64,000 nucleotides of DNA from Rhodospirillales bacterium (GTDB lineage: Bacteria; Pseudomonadota; Alphaproteobacteria; Rhodospirillales; Magnetospirillaceae): the NCBI GenBank assembly GCA_019455065.1, contig JACFNC010000009.1, forward strand, positions 79,101 to 143,100. The letters run 5' to 3'. Position 1 is the stretch's first letter. Every line of letters begins with the position of its first letter. The notes beneath the pieces are model-generated. The model did not search any database and had not been told where the DNA came from. It saw only the letters and a list, made by a program, of their open reading frames with translations. A program made the position numbers and the translations under genes. Below, piece after piece: positions 37,433-47,685 of the stretch.

Positions 37433-38242
37433 TCACCAGAACTTGAGCCAGTCGAACCAGCCGTCGTCCTTGCGCGGCCTCACGCTCGGGTCCTCGACCA
37501 GGGCGTAGGCGTCGACGTACCACTGGCTTCCCGGGTAATTGTGGCCAAGCACCGCCGCCGTCTTCCGCGCCTCCTCGACGAGGCCGAGGGAATAATATGC
37601 CTCGCTCAGGCGGTGCAGGGCCTCGGGCACGTGGGTGGTCGTCTGGTAGTGGTCGACCACGTTCTTGAAGCGGTTGATGGCGGCCAGGAAATGCTTCTGA
37701 CGCAGATAGTAGCGGCCGATCGTCATTTCCTTGCCCGCCAGATGGTCGCGGGCCAGTTCGATCTTCAGCCGCGCGTCGCGCGCGTAGGCCGAGGTGGGAA
37801 AGCGGTCGACGACCTCTTGCAGCGAGCGCATCGCCGCGGTGGTGAACGACTGGTCTCGGGCGACGTCGCTGATCTGCTCGTAGTAGCACAGCGCCTTGAG
37901 GTAGTAGGCGTAGGACACCTCTGGGCTGCCGGGATGGAGCTGGATGTAGCGGTCGAGGGCGGCGATGGCGTCGTCGTACTTGCCGTCCTCGTAATGGGCA
38001 TAGGCCGCCATGAGCTGCGCCTTGGTCGCCCACAGCGAATAGGGGTGCTGGCGCTCGACCTCGTCGAACGCCTTGGCGGCCGTCTTGTAGGACCCGTCCT
38101 GCAGGGCGTCCATGCCCTGGTTGTAGAGGTGTTCGACCGACTGCTCGACGTATTCCTCTTCGGTGGAGGCGCAGGCCCCGAGCACCAGGAGTGCCGCGAG
38201 AGCGCCGATCCATCGGGTGCGAGCGATTGCGACGGGCATCAT
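37433..38242 (-). CDS. bamD: Outer-membrane assembly lipoprotein BamD (ComL)
   Basis: A 269-aa lipoprotein of the BAM complex, which inserts beta-barrel proteins into the outer membrane. It has a signal peptide with the lipobox LGAC (Cys24) and then about five TPR motifs (YNQGMDALQDGSYKTAAKAF, AYAHYEDGKYDDAIAALDRY and others). The C-terminal segment ends DGWFDWLKFW, aromatic as in other alphaproteobacterial BamD proteins. The order lpxC-bamD-recN-ligA is the usual alphaproteobacterial arrangement. A promoter candidate lies just upstream. Confidence 0.95.
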   Translation of the reverse strand: MMPVAIARTRWIGALAALLVLGACASTEEEYVEQSVEHLYNQGMDALQDGSYKTAAKAFDEVERQHPYSLWATKAQLMAAYAHYEDGKYDDAIAALDRYIQLHPGSPEVSYAYYLKALCYYEQISDVARDQSFTTAAMRSLQEVVDRFPTSAYARDARLKIELARDHLAGKEMTIGRYYLRQKHFLAAINRFKNVVDHYQTTTHVPEALHRLSEAYYSLGLVEEARKTAAVLGHNYPGSQWYVDAYALVEDPSVRPRKDDGWFDWLKFW

Positions 38243-38271
38243 TCTTCCAGTAACCGTTCGGGGACGCGACT

Positions 38272-38299
38272 ATATCACGCGGCTACCCGGAATCGGCAA
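38272..38299 (-). promoter_or_regulatory. Putative sigma70 promoter of bamD
   Basis: On the minus strand, TTGCCG (38299-38294) and TGATAT (38277-38272) are 16 bp apart and lie about 30 bp upstream of the bamD start at 38242, in the 70-bp gap after lpxC. Matches to consensus are moderate. Confidence 0.4.
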
Positions 38300-38312
38300 G
38301 CGCGGAGAGCGC

Positions 38313-39290
38313 TCAGGCGTTGGAGACGAGGCGGGTTTCCCAGCCGCTGGCGACCGCGCCCGCGACGGGGGCGTCGGCGTTCACATAGGTCCAGGCGGAG
38401 GAATCGGCGAACAGTTCGGCCAGCAGCCGGTTGTTCATTTCGTGGCCGCAGCGGATGCCGTGGAAGCGCCCGATGATCGGCGCCCCGGCAAGATACAGAT
38501 CGCCGACGGCATCCAGCATCTTGTGCCGCACGAATTCGTCGTCGTAGCGCAGGCCGTCCTCGTTGAGGACGCGATCGCCGCTGACTACCACGGCGTTGTC
38601 GAGCGAGCCGCCGCGGGCCAGTCCCGCGGCCCTGAGCTGCGCGACCTCGTGCTCGAAGCCGAAGGTGCGGGCGCGGCTGATTTCCGAGCGGAAGATGCCG
38701 CTCTCGAAACGTAGCGAGCATTGCTGCCGCGCGATGACCGCGGCGGCGAAGTCGATCTCGACGGTCAGCGAAAAGCCGTCGCCGGGGAACAGGCTGGCCG
38801 AGCGGCCGCCGTCGGCCACGGTCACCCGTTTGAGCACCTTGATCGCCCGGCGGGGGGCGTCCTGCTCGACGACGCCGGCGCATTCGATCAGGAACACGAA
38901 GGGAAAGGCGCTGCCGTCCATCACCGGCACCTCGGGCCCGTTGATGTCGACAAAGGCGTTGTCGATCTCCATGCCGGCCAGCGCCGCCATCAGGTGCTCG
39001 ACGGTGCCGACGCTGACGCCGGCTTGGTTTTCGATGCAGGTGTTGAGGCGGGTGTCGCCCACGTTCGACCACAGCGCCGGAACCACGGCCCCGCCGCCCG
39101 CGATGTCGGTGCGCCGGAACACGATGCCGGTGTCGGCCGGGGCCGGGAGAAGACGGATCGCCACCTTGCTTCCCGAATGCAGGCCGACGCCCTTGCAGCC
39201 GATGGCCGACTTCAGGGTTTTCTGCCGGGGGGCGGGGTGACGAAGGGCCTTTTCCGGATAGCTGTCCGCGGGAACGGCGTATGCAAACAT
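38313..39290 (-). CDS. lpxC: UDP-3-O-acyl-N-acetylglucosamine deacetylase LpxC
   Basis: A 325-aa zinc amidase catalysing the committed step of lipid A synthesis in the cytoplasm. Zinc ligands are in TVEHLMAAL (His99) and HKMLD (His256, Asp260); the general acid-base His is in [12 protein letters not shown] (His283). The start at 39290 ([10 protein letters not shown]) gives an N-terminal tail of about 20 residues before the catalytic fold. A longer frame to 39365 begins inside the putative regulatory repeats. It follows ftsZ across 181 bp that contain an ftsZ terminator and a 10-bp tandem repeat, so it probably has its own promoter. Confidence 0.96.
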   Translation of the reverse strand: MFAYAVPADSYPEKALRHPAPRQKTLKSAIGCKGVGLHSGSKVAIRLLPAPADTGIVFRRTDIAGGGAVVPALWSNVGDTRLNTCIENQAGVSVGTVEHLMAALAGMEIDNAFVDINGPEVPVMDGSAFPFVFLIECAGVVEQDAPRRAIKVLKRVTVADGGRSASLFPGDGFSLTVEIDFAAAVIARQQCSLRFESGIFRSEISRARTFGFEHEVAQLRAAGLARGGSLDNAVVVSGDRVLNEDGLRYDDEFVRHKMLDAVGDLYLAGAPIIGRFHGIRCGHEMNNRLLAELFADSSAWTYVNADAPVAGAVASGWETRLVSNA

Positions 39291-39371
39291 CTTCTTCTTA
39301 TAAGCCTTTGGTACCGGGCACTTTCTTACGGCGTTACATCTATCAACAGGGCGGGCTAGCGCCAAATCAAT

Positions 39372-39391
39372 GATTGTTACGGATTGTTACG
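39372..39391 (-). promoter_or_regulatory. 10-bp tandem direct repeat upstream of lpxC
   Basis: Two perfect head-to-tail copies of CGTAACAATC on the minus strand (39391-39382 and 39381-39372), one helical turn apart, lie about 80-100 bp upstream of the lpxC start and just after the ftsZ terminator. The spacing suggests a site for a dimeric activator such as a response regulator; the protein is unknown. Confidence 0.45.
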
Positions 39392-39407
39392 CCAACCGGG
39401 TTGGGCG

Positions 39408-39443
39408 AAAGAAAGGGCGCCCGCTCCGATGAGGAGCGGGCGC
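39408..39443 (-). terminator. Intrinsic terminator after ftsZ
   Basis: On the minus strand an 11-bp GC-rich stem (GCGCCCGCTCC with GGAGCGGGCGC, positions 39443-39433 and 39427-39417) with a 5-nt loop is followed by CCTTTCTTTC. It begins 29 bp after the ftsZ stop and would end the dcw transcript. Confidence 0.8.
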
Positions 39444-39471
39444 AAAAGGCGGGGGCCGGTCGGGACGACCG

Positions 39472-41043
39472 TCAGTTGGCCTGGCGACGCAGGAAGGCCG
39501 GGATGTCGAGCAGTTCGTCGTCCGGCCGTGACGTCGGCAGGCGATCGGCCCGGTCGAGGCCCGTCAGCCGCGGCTGCACCGCCGGCCCGGGTTCTTCCTT
39601 GGCGGGCGGGCGGGCGGCGGCCTGACGCGCCCTATGGGCGCCGGTGACGCGCTCGAACAGCGTGGGCGCGCGGCGCGGCGGTTCCGCCTGCTCGGCCTGA
39701 CGCGGCGTTTCCACCGGGCGAACCGCCTCGACCGCGGGCTTCGGGGCGGGGGCGGCCGCCACCTCGTCGGCGGGAAGTGGCACCTCGCCCCTGCCCACCA
39801 GCGAGGCATGCAGGTTGAAGCCTTCGCCCGCCGCGGCCTCTTCGGCCGGCGCCGCGGGGGCGTTCTCCGCCGCTTCGATCGGCTGGGCGGTCGCCAGCGC
39901 GACCGAGTTCTCGGTCGGCGCAACCGCTTCCTGCGGCATGGCGAACGCAACCGACTGGGCGGTTGCCTGCGGGCGGAAGCTCGGGGCGGCGGCCGCCGGG
40001 CGTTCGAAGCCTCTCGGCCCCATGGTGCGCTTCTGCTCGACCAGGCTGATCAGGGTGGGCCGCGGCTGCGCCTGCGCCTCGCAGTCGATGCCGGTGGCCA
40101 CCACGGACACCCGCATCTTCCCTTCCATGTTCTCGTCGAAGGTCGAGCCGAAGATGATGTTGGCGTCGGGGTCGACCTCGTCGCGGATGCGGTTGGCCGC
40201 CTCGTCGACCTCGAACAGGGTCATGTCCGGGCCGCCCGTGATGTTGATGAGCACGCCGCGCGCGCCCTTCATCGAGGTGTCGTCGAGCAGCGGATTGCTG
40301 ATCGCGGCCTCGGCGGCGGAGAGCGCCCGGTTGTCGCCCTCGGCCTCGCCGGTGCCCATCATCGCCTTGCCCATCTCGCTCATCACCGTGCGGATGTCGG
40401 CGAAGTCGAGGTTGATCAAGCCGGGCATGATCATCAGGTCGGTGACGCCGCGCACCCCGGAATACAGCACGTCGTCGGCCATCTTGAAGGCGTCGGCGAA
40501 CGTGGTGCGCTCCGAAGCCACCCGGAAAAGGTTCTGGTTGGGGATGATGATGAGGGTATCGACGTACTGGTGCAGTTCCTCGATCCCCGCCTCGGCGGTG
40601 CGCATGCGATGCGCGCCCTCGAAGGTGAACGGTTTGGTAACCACGCCCACGGTAAGAATGCCGTGTTCGCGGGCGGCGCGGGCGATCACCGGGGCGGCCC
40701 CGGTGCCGGTGCCGCCGCCCATGCCGGCGGTGATGAACACCATGTTCGAGCCCTGGAGTTGACCGAGGATCTCCTCGATCGTCTCCTCGGCGGCGGCGCG
40801 GCCGATGTCGGGGCGCGATCCGGCCCCCAGGCCCTGGGTGGTCGAGCTGCCGAGCTGTATGCGACGGTCGGTCCGCGACTGCGACAGCGACTGCGCGTCG
40901 GTGTTGGCGACGATGAATTCGACGCCTTCGAGGCGCGAGGAGATCATGTTGTTGACGGCGTTGCCGCCGGCCCCCCCGACGCCGATGACGGTGATGCGCG
41001 GCTTCAATTCTTGCCCCTGCTTCGGTAGGAAATTGATGCTCAT
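39472..41043 (-). CDS. ftsZ: Cell division protein FtsZ
   Basis: A 523-aa tubulin-like GTPase that forms the division ring. The nucleotide-binding domain (about 15-320) contains [13 protein letters not shown] and the tubulin signature [11 protein letters not shown]; the T7 loop region reads [12 protein letters not shown] long Ala/Pro/Glu-rich linker (about 330-505), typical of alphaproteobacteria, leads to the conserved C-terminal peptide [15 protein letters not shown], which binds FtsA and other partners. The start at 41043 has GGAGGG at good spacing; the longer frame to 41085 lacks a ribosome-binding site. An intrinsic terminator follows the gene. Confidence 0.97.
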   Translation of the reverse strand: MSINFLPKQGQELKPRITVIGVGGAGGNAVNNMISSRLEGVEFIVANTDAQSLSQSRTDRRIQLGSSTTQGLGAGSRPDIGRAAAEETIEEILGQLQGSNMVFITAGMGGGTGTGAAPVIARAAREHGILTVGVVTKPFTFEGAHRMRTAEAGIEELHQYVDTLIIIPNQNLFRVASERTTFADAFKMADDVLYSGVRGVTDLMIMPGLINLDFADIRTVMSEMGKAMMGTGEAEGDNRALSAAEAAISNPLLDDTSMKGARGVLINITGGPDMTLFEVDEAANRIRDEVDPDANIIFGSTFDENMEGKMRVSVVATGIDCEAQAQPRPTLISLVEQKRTMGPRGFERPAAAAPSFRPQATAQSVAFAMPQEAVAPTENSVALATAQPIEAAENAPAAPAEEAAAGEGFNLHASLVGRGEVPLPADEVAAAPAPKPAVEAVRPVETPRQAEQAEPPRRAPTLFERVTGAHRARQAAARPPAKEEPGPAVQPRLTGLDRADRLPTSRPDDELLDIPAFLRRQAN

Positions 41044-41125
41044 TTGACCCTCCGCTCTTTTGTAGTCGCGCCGGCCCCCCGGCACAATTATGAAAACCCG
41101 ACGCGCCGCCAGCGGCGTCGCCGCC

Positions 41126-42376
41126 CTAGAAGTTCTTGCGGAACCATGCTCCTATTCGGCCCATCCGGCCGCTTTCGGTCTCTTCGGCGGGAACCGCCTT
41201 CGCCGAAGACTCCGGTTGGTTGACCAGGGCGTAGCGCAGCAGCCCGGCGCAGGTCGAAAAAGCCGGCCCGGCGGCCGCCTCGGCGAGGCCGTGAAGGCCG
41301 ACCGGACGCCCCATGCGAACCTGCTTGTCGAGCACCAGGGCGGCGAGGTCGCGCACCCCCTGCATCTGGCTGGCGCCGCCGGTCAACACGACGCGGCGGC
41401 CGGCCATCTTGTCGAACCCGCTTTCCTCCAGCCGGTTGCGGACGAGTTCGAAGGTCTCCTCGAGCCGCGGCTGAATGATCTGGACCAGCATCGAGCGCGG
41501 AATCTGGCTCGACGAGTCGTCGTCCTCCTCGCCGACCAAGGGAACCTTGAGAACCTCCCGGTCGTCCGAGGGCGAGGCGGTGGCGCTTCCGTACAGCGTT
41601 TTCATGCGCTCGGCCGACGCCATCGGCGTCGAAAGCCCACGGGCGATGTCGTTGGTGACGTGCGCCCCGCCCACCGGCACGACGTCGGTGTGGACGAGAT
41701 GGCCGTTCACGAACACCGCGAGGCTGGTGGTGCCGCCGCCCATGTCGATGCAGGTGACCCCCAGCTCCTTCTCGTCCTCGACCAGGCAGGCAAGCCCCGA
41801 GGCGTAGGGCGACACGACCTTCGCCTCGATGTCGAGGTGGCCGCGATTGGCCACGGTGGTGAGGTTGCGCATCGGCCCCAACGCCGCGGTCACCGTGTGG
41901 ATCGTCACGCCCAAGGTGTCGCCGAACATTCCGCGCGGATCGCGGATGCCGTCGTTGCCGTCGACGGTGTAGCCGACCGGGATGGAGTGGATGAGGTCGC
42001 GATCCGGCGTGAACCCCTGCTGGCGACCGTGGTCGAGCAACCGGCGGATGTCGTTGTCGGTCACCGCGCGCCCGTTTATGGCCATCTGCACCGAGACGTT
42101 GCGCGACGTGGGCTGGCCGCCGGACAGATTGACGATGACCTCGCGGATGCGTTCGGCGGCAAGCTGCTCGGCCGTGTCGACGGCGGCGCGGATCGAGGTT
42201 TCCGCCTGGTCCATGTCGACCACCGCGCCGTTCCGGATGCCGCGCGATACCTGATGGCCGACCCCAAGAACCCGCAAGCCGCCGTCCTCCTGGACGCGCG
42301 CAATGAAGCAGCACACCTTCGTCGTGCCGACGTCGAGGGCTGCGATCAGGCCGTTGCGGATCTTGGGCTTCGACAC
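41126..42376 (-). CDS. ftsA: Cell division protein FtsA
   Basis: A 416-aa actin-like ATPase that anchors FtsZ to the inner membrane. The phosphate-1 motif is [15 protein letters not shown] (about 14-28), the phosphate-2 motif is [16 protein letters not shown] (about 205-220), and the adenosine motif is [13 protein letters not shown] (about 330). The 1C domain SHS2 region lies between about 85 and 165. The C-terminus ends in the amphipathic membrane-targeting helix [14 protein letters not shown]. It sits 24 bp after ftsQ and 82 bp before ftsZ, in the standard dcw position. Confidence 0.96.
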   Translation of the reverse strand: MSKPKIRNGLIAALDVGTTKVCCFIARVQEDGGLRVLGVGHQVSRGIRNGAVVDMDQAETSIRAAVDTAEQLAAERIREVIVNLSGGQPTSRNVSVQMAINGRAVTDNDIRRLLDHGRQQGFTPDRDLIHSIPVGYTVDGNDGIRDPRGMFGDTLGVTIHTVTAALGPMRNLTTVANRGHLDIEAKVVSPYASGLACLVEDEKELGVTCIDMGGGTTSLAVFVNGHLVHTDVVPVGGAHVTNDIARGLSTPMASAERMKTLYGSATASPSDDREVLKVPLVGEEDDDSSSQIPRSMLVQIIQPRLEETFELVRNRLEESGFDKMAGRRVVLTGGASQMQGVRDLAALVLDKQVRMGRPVGLHGLAEAAAGPAFSTCAGLLRYALVNQPESSAKAVPAEETESGRMGRIGAWFRKNF

Positions 42377-42400
42377 CTTTCTTCTTTCCCTTTCTATCCC

Positions 42401-43297
42401 TCAGGCGTCCTTGCCGCCTGTCGGTCCGGCCTTGGCCTTCGCCGCCGCCGGTGGCGTGACCGAGGTCCGGAGAATCAGCCGGTCGGGCAGGCGCAAGTCG
42501 ATCATGGTGATACGGCGCTCGCGCAGGCCGTGCTCACGGTCCAGCTCGGCCAGCCGGTGCCAGGCGGCGGCCACATTCTCTTCGGGCATGCGCACGTCGA
42601 TGCCGCCCTCCAATTTGTCGAGGCTGAGGTTCCAGCGCCGCCCCGACACGCGCACGGCGGCCTTGACGCGCTGCGCCAGTTCCGGCTCGGTCGCCAGCAA
42701 GGCGAGCAGGTCGGCGGTGTGCCGGGGGGCGTCGTCGCCGACCACATGCGGCAGGTGGGCGAAGCCCTCGATTCCGTCGGCGATGGGATGGCCGCCGCGG
42801 TCGATCAGGGTGAAACGTCCGCCATGCTGCCAGAGCGCGATCGGCTCCCGCTCCACGATGCGCAGATGCAGGATGTCGGGAAGCCGGCGCTCGATGGCGG
42901 CCGACTTGACCCAGGCAAGGTGCTCGATCCGTTCCTTCGCATCGTCGAGGTCGATCGCCAGGATCGGGTCGCCGCGCTCGATCTGAAGGGCGGCCAGGAT
43001 GTGTTCGCCATTGGTGCGGTGGCGGCCCTCGACGTAGATTTCCTCGACCCGCAAACCGGCCCGCAGGGTGGCATCGAGAAGGGCCGCGCGGGTCCGGTGC
43101 GCCGCCTCGACCGCGGCGCCCGAGTACCAGGCCCAGGTACCGGCGCCGCCCGCCGCGACCAGCAAAGCCACCACCGCCGCCGTGCGCGGCGGAACCGAGG
43201 CCAGCCAGCGGCGGACGGCGCCGCCTCGGCGGTTGCCGGGTGTGCGACGGCCAGCGCGGGGATTGGCCGCAGGGCCCTCTTTCTTCACGCGTCGCAT
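42401..43297 (-). CDS. ftsQ: Cell division protein FtsQ
   Basis: A 298-aa bitopic division protein. A basic cytoplasmic tail (about 1-38) precedes one membrane helix (about 39-58, AAVVALLVAAGG). The periplasmic POTRA domain (about 85-155; VEEIYVEGRHRTNGEHILAA) and the beta domain (FTLIDRGGHPIADGI, then RRWNLSLDKLEGGIDVRMP) follow. It links FtsB/FtsL to the early divisome. The reading frame overlaps the ddl end by 13 bp, so translation is probably coupled. The C-terminal 30 residues are Ala/Lys-rich and probably disordered. Confidence 0.93.
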   Translation of the reverse strand: MRRVKKEGPAANPRAGRRTPGNRRGGAVRRWLASVPPRTAAVVALLVAAGGAGTWAWYSGAAVEAAHRTRAALLDATLRAGLRVEEIYVEGRHRTNGEHILAALQIERGDPILAIDLDDAKERIEHLAWVKSAAIERRLPDILHLRIVEREPIALWQHGGRFTLIDRGGHPIADGIEGFAHLPHVVGDDAPRHTADLLALLATEPELAQRVKAAVRVSGRRWNLSLDKLEGGIDVRMPEENVAAAWHRLAELDREHGLRERRITMIDLRLPDRLILRTSVTPPAAAKAKAGPTGGKDA

Positions 43298-44202
43298 TGG
43301 GCGTTCTCCACCATCCAGCGGACCAGTTCGACGAACGAGATGCCGGCATGGGCGGCGATCTCGGGAACAAGCGACGTTTCGGTCAGGCCGGGCTGGGTAT
43401 TGACCTCGAGCACCACGAGGCGGGGCGTCGGGCCGGTGTCGTCGTAACGCAGGTCCGTGCGGCTCACCCCTCGGCAGCCCAGGGTCGAATGGGCCAGCAG
43501 GGCGAGGCGCAGCGCTTCGGCGTAGTCCGCCGTCGGCAACGGCGCGGGGATGATGTGGCGGGAGCCGCCGGGTGCGTACTTGGCGTCGTAGTCGTAGAAC
43601 CCCCGGTCGCTGGTGATCTCCAGGGCGCCCAGGGCGCGGTCACCCATGACCGCCACGGTGATCTCGCGGCCCGGAACGTATTCCTCGACCAGCACGGCGT
43701 CGCCGAACGGCCAATCGGCGGCCTCGAAGGCCGGGCCGGCATCGCCCGCGCGCACGATGCGCACCCCGACGCTCGAGCCCTCGTTGATCGGCTTGACGAC
43801 ATAGGGGCGGGGCAGCGGATCGCCGGCCAGCATCTCGGCGCGGCCGACGACGCGCCCCGTCGCCACCGGAATGCCCTCGGCCGCGAATAACCGGCGTGCC
43901 GTCGGCTTGTCCATCGCAAGGCTCGATGCAAGGGCGCCGGAATGGGTGTAGGGGATGCCGAGAATGTCCAAAACACCCTGGACGCGGCCGTCCTCGCCGA
44001 ACCGGCCGTGAAGGGCGTTGAACACGACATCGGGGGCCGGCGACAGGGCGGAGAGCAGTCCAGACAGGTCGCGCCCCAGGTCGAACGTCTCGACCGCGTA
44101 GCCGGCCTCGCGCAGCGCCCTCGCGGCCGCCGCGCCGCTGCGCAACGAAACCTCTCGCTCGGCGGACCACCCGCCCATCAGTACGAGGACGCGCCGGGTC
44201 AT
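43285..44202 (-). CDS. ddl: D-alanine--D-alanine ligase
   Basis: A 305-aa ATP-grasp enzyme making the D-Ala-D-Ala dipeptide for peptidoglycan. Visible: the N-terminal VLVLMGGWSAEREVSLRSG, HGRFGEDGRVQGVLDILGIPYTHS, the ATP-binding lysine in YVVKPINEGSSVGV, the omega-loop DYDAKYAPG and the Mg ligands in VLEVNTQPGLT. The final residue pattern and length are those of DdlB-type enzymes encoded in dcw clusters. The ATG at 44202 overlaps the murB stop (ATGA), and the 3' end overlaps ftsQ by 13 bp. Confidence 0.96.
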   Translation of the reverse strand: MTRRVLVLMGGWSAEREVSLRSGAAAARALREAGYAVETFDLGRDLSGLLSALSPAPDVVFNALHGRFGEDGRVQGVLDILGIPYTHSGALASSLAMDKPTARRLFAAEGIPVATGRVVGRAEMLAGDPLPRPYVVKPINEGSSVGVRIVRAGDAGPAFEAADWPFGDAVLVEEYVPGREITVAVMGDRALGALEITSDRGFYDYDAKYAPGGSRHIIPAPLPTADYAEALRLALLAHSTLGCRGVSRTDLRYDDTGPTPRLVVLEVNTQPGLTETSLVPEIAAHAGISFVELVRWMVENAQCDA

Positions 44203-45134
44203 TGGCGCCCTCCCTCGGCGCGCACGCCAATGCGACGGATTTCCCATTCCAGGCGAACGCCGGAGGACTCGAACACGCGGCGCCGTACTTCCTCGCCCAG
44301 GTCCTCCAGGTCGGCGGCGGTGGCGCCACCGGTGTTGATCAGGAAGTTGCAGTGCTTTTCCGACACCATCGCCCCGCCCCGGCGCAGGCCGCGACAGCCC
44401 GCCTGGTCGATCAGCTCCCACGCCTTGTGGCCGGGCGGGTTGGCGAAGGTGGAGCCGCCGGTACGGGTGCGTAGCGGCTGAGTTTCCTCGCGGGCCGACC
44501 GTATGGCCGCGATCCGTTCCGCGATCGCGGCCGGATCGCCCGCTTCGCCGCGCAGTACGGCCCGCGTAAAGATCCAGTCGCCCGGAACGGCGCAGCGGCG
44601 ATAGCCGAAACCAAGCCCCGCCAGGTCGAGGCGATGCAAGTTGCCGCGACCGTCGAGGGCCTCGGCGGCGATGGTGACGTCCTTCATCTCGCGGCCGTAG
44701 GCGCCGGCATTCATGCGCAGGGCGCCGCCGATGGTGCCGGGTACGCCGCTCAGGAACTCCAGCCCCGCGACGCCGGCGTCGAGGCACACGGCGGCGACGT
44801 TGCCATCGAGCGCGGCCGCGCCGGCCGTGACCGTGCAGTCCACGACCTCGATGCCGGCAAAGGCCCGGCCAAGTCGCACCACCACCCCCGGAATGCCGCC
44901 GTCGCGCACCAGAAGGTTGGAGCCCACGCCGATGACGGTCACGGGAACATCCGCAGGTTTGCCGGCCAGCAGTGCGGCAAGGTCGTCGCGGTCGGCGGGC
45001 TTGAACAGCACCTCGGCCGCGCCCCCGACGCCGAACCAGGTGCTGCCGGCCAGCGGCGCGTCCGCGGTCAGCCGCCCGCGCAGCGGCGGAAGGCGGTCGA
45101 TGAGGTGGGGGGTGACGACGGCGGCGGCCATCAT
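44199..45134 (-). CDS. murB: UDP-N-acetylenolpyruvoylglucosamine reductase MurB
   Basis: A 311-aa FAD enzyme that reduces UDP-GlcNAc-enolpyruvate to UDP-MurNAc with NADPH. Motifs: [13 protein letters not shown] (about 32-44), [17 protein letters not shown] (FAD site), [21 protein letters not shown] (substrate and FAD site), the [17 protein letters not shown] block with the proton-donor Ser, and EKHCNFLIN near the end. The lack of an extra Tyr loop and the length of about 310 suggest type II MurB. It is coupled at both ends: ATGA with murC (start 45134) and ATGA with ddl. Confidence 0.95.
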   Translation of the reverse strand: MMAAAVVTPHLIDRLPPLRGRLTADAPLAGSTWFGVGGAAEVLFKPADRDDLAALLAGKPADVPVTVIGVGSNLLVRDGGIPGVVVRLGRAFAGIEVVDCTVTAGAAALDGNVAAVCLDAGVAGLEFLSGVPGTIGGALRMNAGAYGREMKDVTIAAEALDGRGNLHRLDLAGLGFGYRRCAVPGDWIFTRAVLRGEAGDPAAIAERIAAIRSAREETQPLRTRTGGSTFANPPGHKAWELIDQAGCRGLRRGGAMVSEKHCNFLINTGGATAADLEDLGEEVRRRVFESSGVRLEWEIRRIGVRAEGGRQ

Positions 45135-46567
45135 TGTCCGGCCCCTCGTGCGATCCGCCGCTCGCCCAGCATCGACAACTCGCCGGGCAGGGCGTTCGCC
45201 CAGTTGGTGATGTTGCCCGCACCCAGGCAAACGACGAGGTCGCCCGGCCGTGCGGTTTCCAGGACGACGCGCGCCAATTCCTCGGGCGCCTGGAGAGCGG
45301 TGACGTTGCGATGGCCGTGCTCGCGCAACCCTTTGACCAGGCCGTCGCGGTCGATGCCTTCGATGGGCGGCTCGCCGGCGGCATAGACGTCGGCGACGAT
45401 GACCGCATCGGCATCGTTGAAGCAGGTGCAGAATTCCTCGAAAAGGCCCGCGAGGCGGCTGTAGCGGTGCGGCTGCACCACGGCGACGACGTTGCCGCTG
45501 GAGGCGCTGCGGGCGGCCCGCAGCACCGCCGCAATCTCCACCGGATGGTGGCCGTAGTCGTCGATGATGGAGATGCCGTTCCACTCGCCGGTTTTGGTGA
45601 AGCGCCGCTTGACGCCGGCGAAGGTGTCGAGGGCGGCCCGCACGGCGTCGTCCGAGAATCCCATTTCGCTGGCGACGGCGATGGCCGCGAGGGCGTTCTG
45701 GACGTTGTGCTCGCCGTACATGGGCAGGCGCAGGTCGGCGATGGTGCGGCTGGTGCCGGTGGTGCGGTCGGTGATCGCCACGTCGAAACGCGAACCCCCC
45801 GGCACCGTTCCAAGGTTCACGCCGCGAACGTCGGCCTGCGGGCTCATGCCGTAGGCGATGATCTTGCGGTCGGCGACGCGCGGGATGAGCGCCTGAACCT
45901 CGGGGTGGTCGATGCACAAAGCCGCGAAACCATAGAACGGGATGTTCTCGACGAACGTGCGGAAGGCGTCGCGCAGCCGGTCGAAGGTGCCGTAATGGTC
46001 CATGTGCTCGGGGTCGATATTGGTGACCACGGCTATGGTCGCCGGCAGCTTGGTGAAGGTGCCGTCGGACTCGTCCGCCTCGACCACCATCCAGTCCCCT
46101 TCGCCGAGACGGGCGTTGGTGCCGTAGGCGTTGATGATGCCGCCGTTGATCACCGTGGGGTCCAACCCGGCCGCTTCCAGCATGGCCGCGATCATGCTGG
46201 TGGTCGTCGTCTTGCCGTGGGTGCCGCCGATGGCGATCGCCCATTTCAGGCGCATCAGTTCGGCCAGCATCTCGGCGCGCCGCACCACCGGCACCAGCTT
46301 GGCCCGGGCCGCCACCACCTCGGGATTGTCGCGCCGGACCGCCGAGGAAATGACCACCACCTGGGCGTCGGCGATGTTTTCGGCCCGGTGGCCCACCTCG
46401 ACCGGAATGCCCAGACCGCGCAAGCGCTTGACGTTGGCATTCTCGGCGATGTCGCTGCCGCGTACCGCGTAGCCGAGGTTACGCAGAATCTCGGCGATGC
46501 CGCTCATGCCGATGCCGCCGATGCCGACGAAGTGGATGGTGCCGATGGTCAGCGGTATGCTCCTCAT
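45131..46567 (-). CDS. murC: UDP-N-acetylmuramate--L-alanine ligase MurC
   Basis: A 478-aa Mur ligase adding L-Ala to UDP-MurNAc. The N-terminal Rossmann part begins [20 protein letters not shown]. The ATP P-loop is [15 protein letters not shown] (about 110-124). The central-domain motif is [14 protein letters not shown] with [11 protein letters not shown]. The C-terminal domain carries [10 protein letters not shown] and VVQPHRYSR. The start at 46567 overlaps the murG stop (ATGA). It acts first in the Mur ligase series murC-murD-murE-murF, all encoded in this cluster. Confidence 0.96.
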   Translation of the reverse strand: MRSIPLTIGTIHFVGIGGIGMSGIAEILRNLGYAVRGSDIAENANVKRLRGLGIPVEVGHRAENIADAQVVVISSAVRRDNPEVVAARAKLVPVVRRAEMLAELMRLKWAIAIGGTHGKTTTTSMIAAMLEAAGLDPTVINGGIINAYGTNARLGEGDWMVVEADESDGTFTKLPATIAVVTNIDPEHMDHYGTFDRLRDAFRTFVENIPFYGFAALCIDHPEVQALIPRVADRKIIAYGMSPQADVRGVNLGTVPGGSRFDVAITDRTTGTSRTIADLRLPMYGEHNVQNALAAIAVASEMGFSDDAVRAALDTFAGVKRRFTKTGEWNGISIIDDYGHHPVEIAAVLRAARSASSGNVVAVVQPHRYSRLAGLFEEFCTCFNDADAVIVADVYAAGEPPIEGIDRDGLVKGLREHGHRNVTALQAPEELARVVLETARPGDLVVCLGAGNITNWANALPGELSMLGERRIARGAGQ

Positions 46568-47685
46568 AGCGGCACGTCCTCTCTTAGGCCGACCATGTCG
46601 GCCACCATGTCGGCCAACCGCGCGGCCGCATCGGGGCGCCCGGCACCGAGCGCGCAGGCCGCGGCGCGCGCCAGGGTGCCGGGGGCCGCGAACAGTGAGT
46701 CCAGGCGCGCCGCCAGGGCCTCGGCCGTGAACGCCGGTTGCGGGATAAGCCAGGCGCCGCCGCTTTCGTCGACGGCGTGGGCATTGGCCATCTGATGGTC
46801 GTCGATGGCGTAGGGGTAGGGGACCAGGATCGCGGGGCGCCCGGCGGCGGTCAGTTCCGCCACGGTCGAGGCGCCCGAGCGGGCGATCACCAGGTGGGCG
46901 GCGCCCAGCCGCTCGGGTACGTCGCGGAAGAACGCGGACAGGGTCGCCGCGACGCCGATGCGACGATAGGCGGCTTCGGCTTCGTTCAGGTCCTCGGGGC
47001 GGCACTGCTGGCTGATCTCGAGGCGCCGCCGCACGTCGTCGGGCAGTAGCGCGACCGCCGCAGGGACAACCTCGCTGAAAACCCGCGCCCCCTGGCTTCC
47101 ACCCAGGACGAGAAGCCGTATCGCGCCGCTCTCGTCGATGGTCGGATAGGGGACGTCGCGCAGGGCGGCTATGGCCGGGCGGACGGGCATGCCGGTGACC
47201 ACGGCCTTGAGCGTCGCGGCCGAGCCGAGTCCGCGCACTGCGGGAAACGAGGTGGCGATACGGTCGACGCGGCCGGCGAGCAGGCGGTTGGCGCGGCCGA
47301 CGACCGCGTTCTGCTCGTGGATGGCGGTTGCGATCCTGGACTGCACGGCCGCCGCGACCGTGGGGACCGAGGCATAGCCGCCGAAACCCATCACCAATGC
47401 CGGCCGCAGTTCGCCCAGCAGCCGGCGCGCCTGGAGAAAGCCGATGCCGACCTCGGCGAGACCGCGCAGCCGGCCGACCACTGTTCGCCCCGCGACCCCT
47501 CCTGCGTGGATGCGGTGGGTTTCGAGCGTGCCGAGGGCGCCGCCGAACGAGTGTCCGCGCCTGTCGGTGACCAGCATCGGCCGCTGGCCGCGCCGGAGCA
47601 GCTCCTCGGCCAGGGCCTCGGCCGGGAAAACGTGGCCGCCGGTGCCGCCGGCCGCAAGCACGACGAGGGGGAGCCCGCGGCTCAT
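46564..47685 (-). CDS. murG: Lipid II synthase MurG (UDP-GlcNAc transferase)
   Basis: A 373-aa peripheral membrane glycosyltransferase that adds GlcNAc to lipid I. The N-terminal glycine-rich loop is [16 protein letters not shown] (about 11-26), then [14 protein letters not shown] and [15 protein letters not shown]. The C-terminal nucleotide-sugar site has [18 protein letters not shown] and the [31 protein letters not shown] series. Start at 47685 by ATGA overlap with ftsW; stop overlaps murC in the same way. Confidence 0.95.
   Translation of the reverse strand: MSRGLPLVVLAAGGTGGHVFPAEALAEELLRRGQRPMLVTDRRGHSFGGALGTLETHRIHAGGVAGRTVVGRLRGLAEVGIGFLQARRLLGELRPALVMGFGGYASVPTVAAAVQSRIATAIHEQNAVVGRANRLLAGRVDRIATSFPAVRGLGSAATLKAVVTGMPVRPAIAALRDVPYPTIDESGAIRLLVLGGSQGARVFSEVVPAAVALLPDDVRRRLEISQQCRPEDLNEAEAAYRRIGVAATLSAFFRDVPERLGAAHLVIARSGASTVAELTAAGRPAILVPYPYAIDDHQMANAHAVDESGGAWLIPQPAFTAEALAARLDSLFAAPGTLARAAACALGAGRPDAAARLADMVADMVGLREDVPL

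Noticed and set aside
39291..39365. Longer LpxC start at 39365
   Set aside because: The extension begins before the likely lpxC promoter elements, is unlike the conserved N-terminus and has no Shine-Dalgarno.
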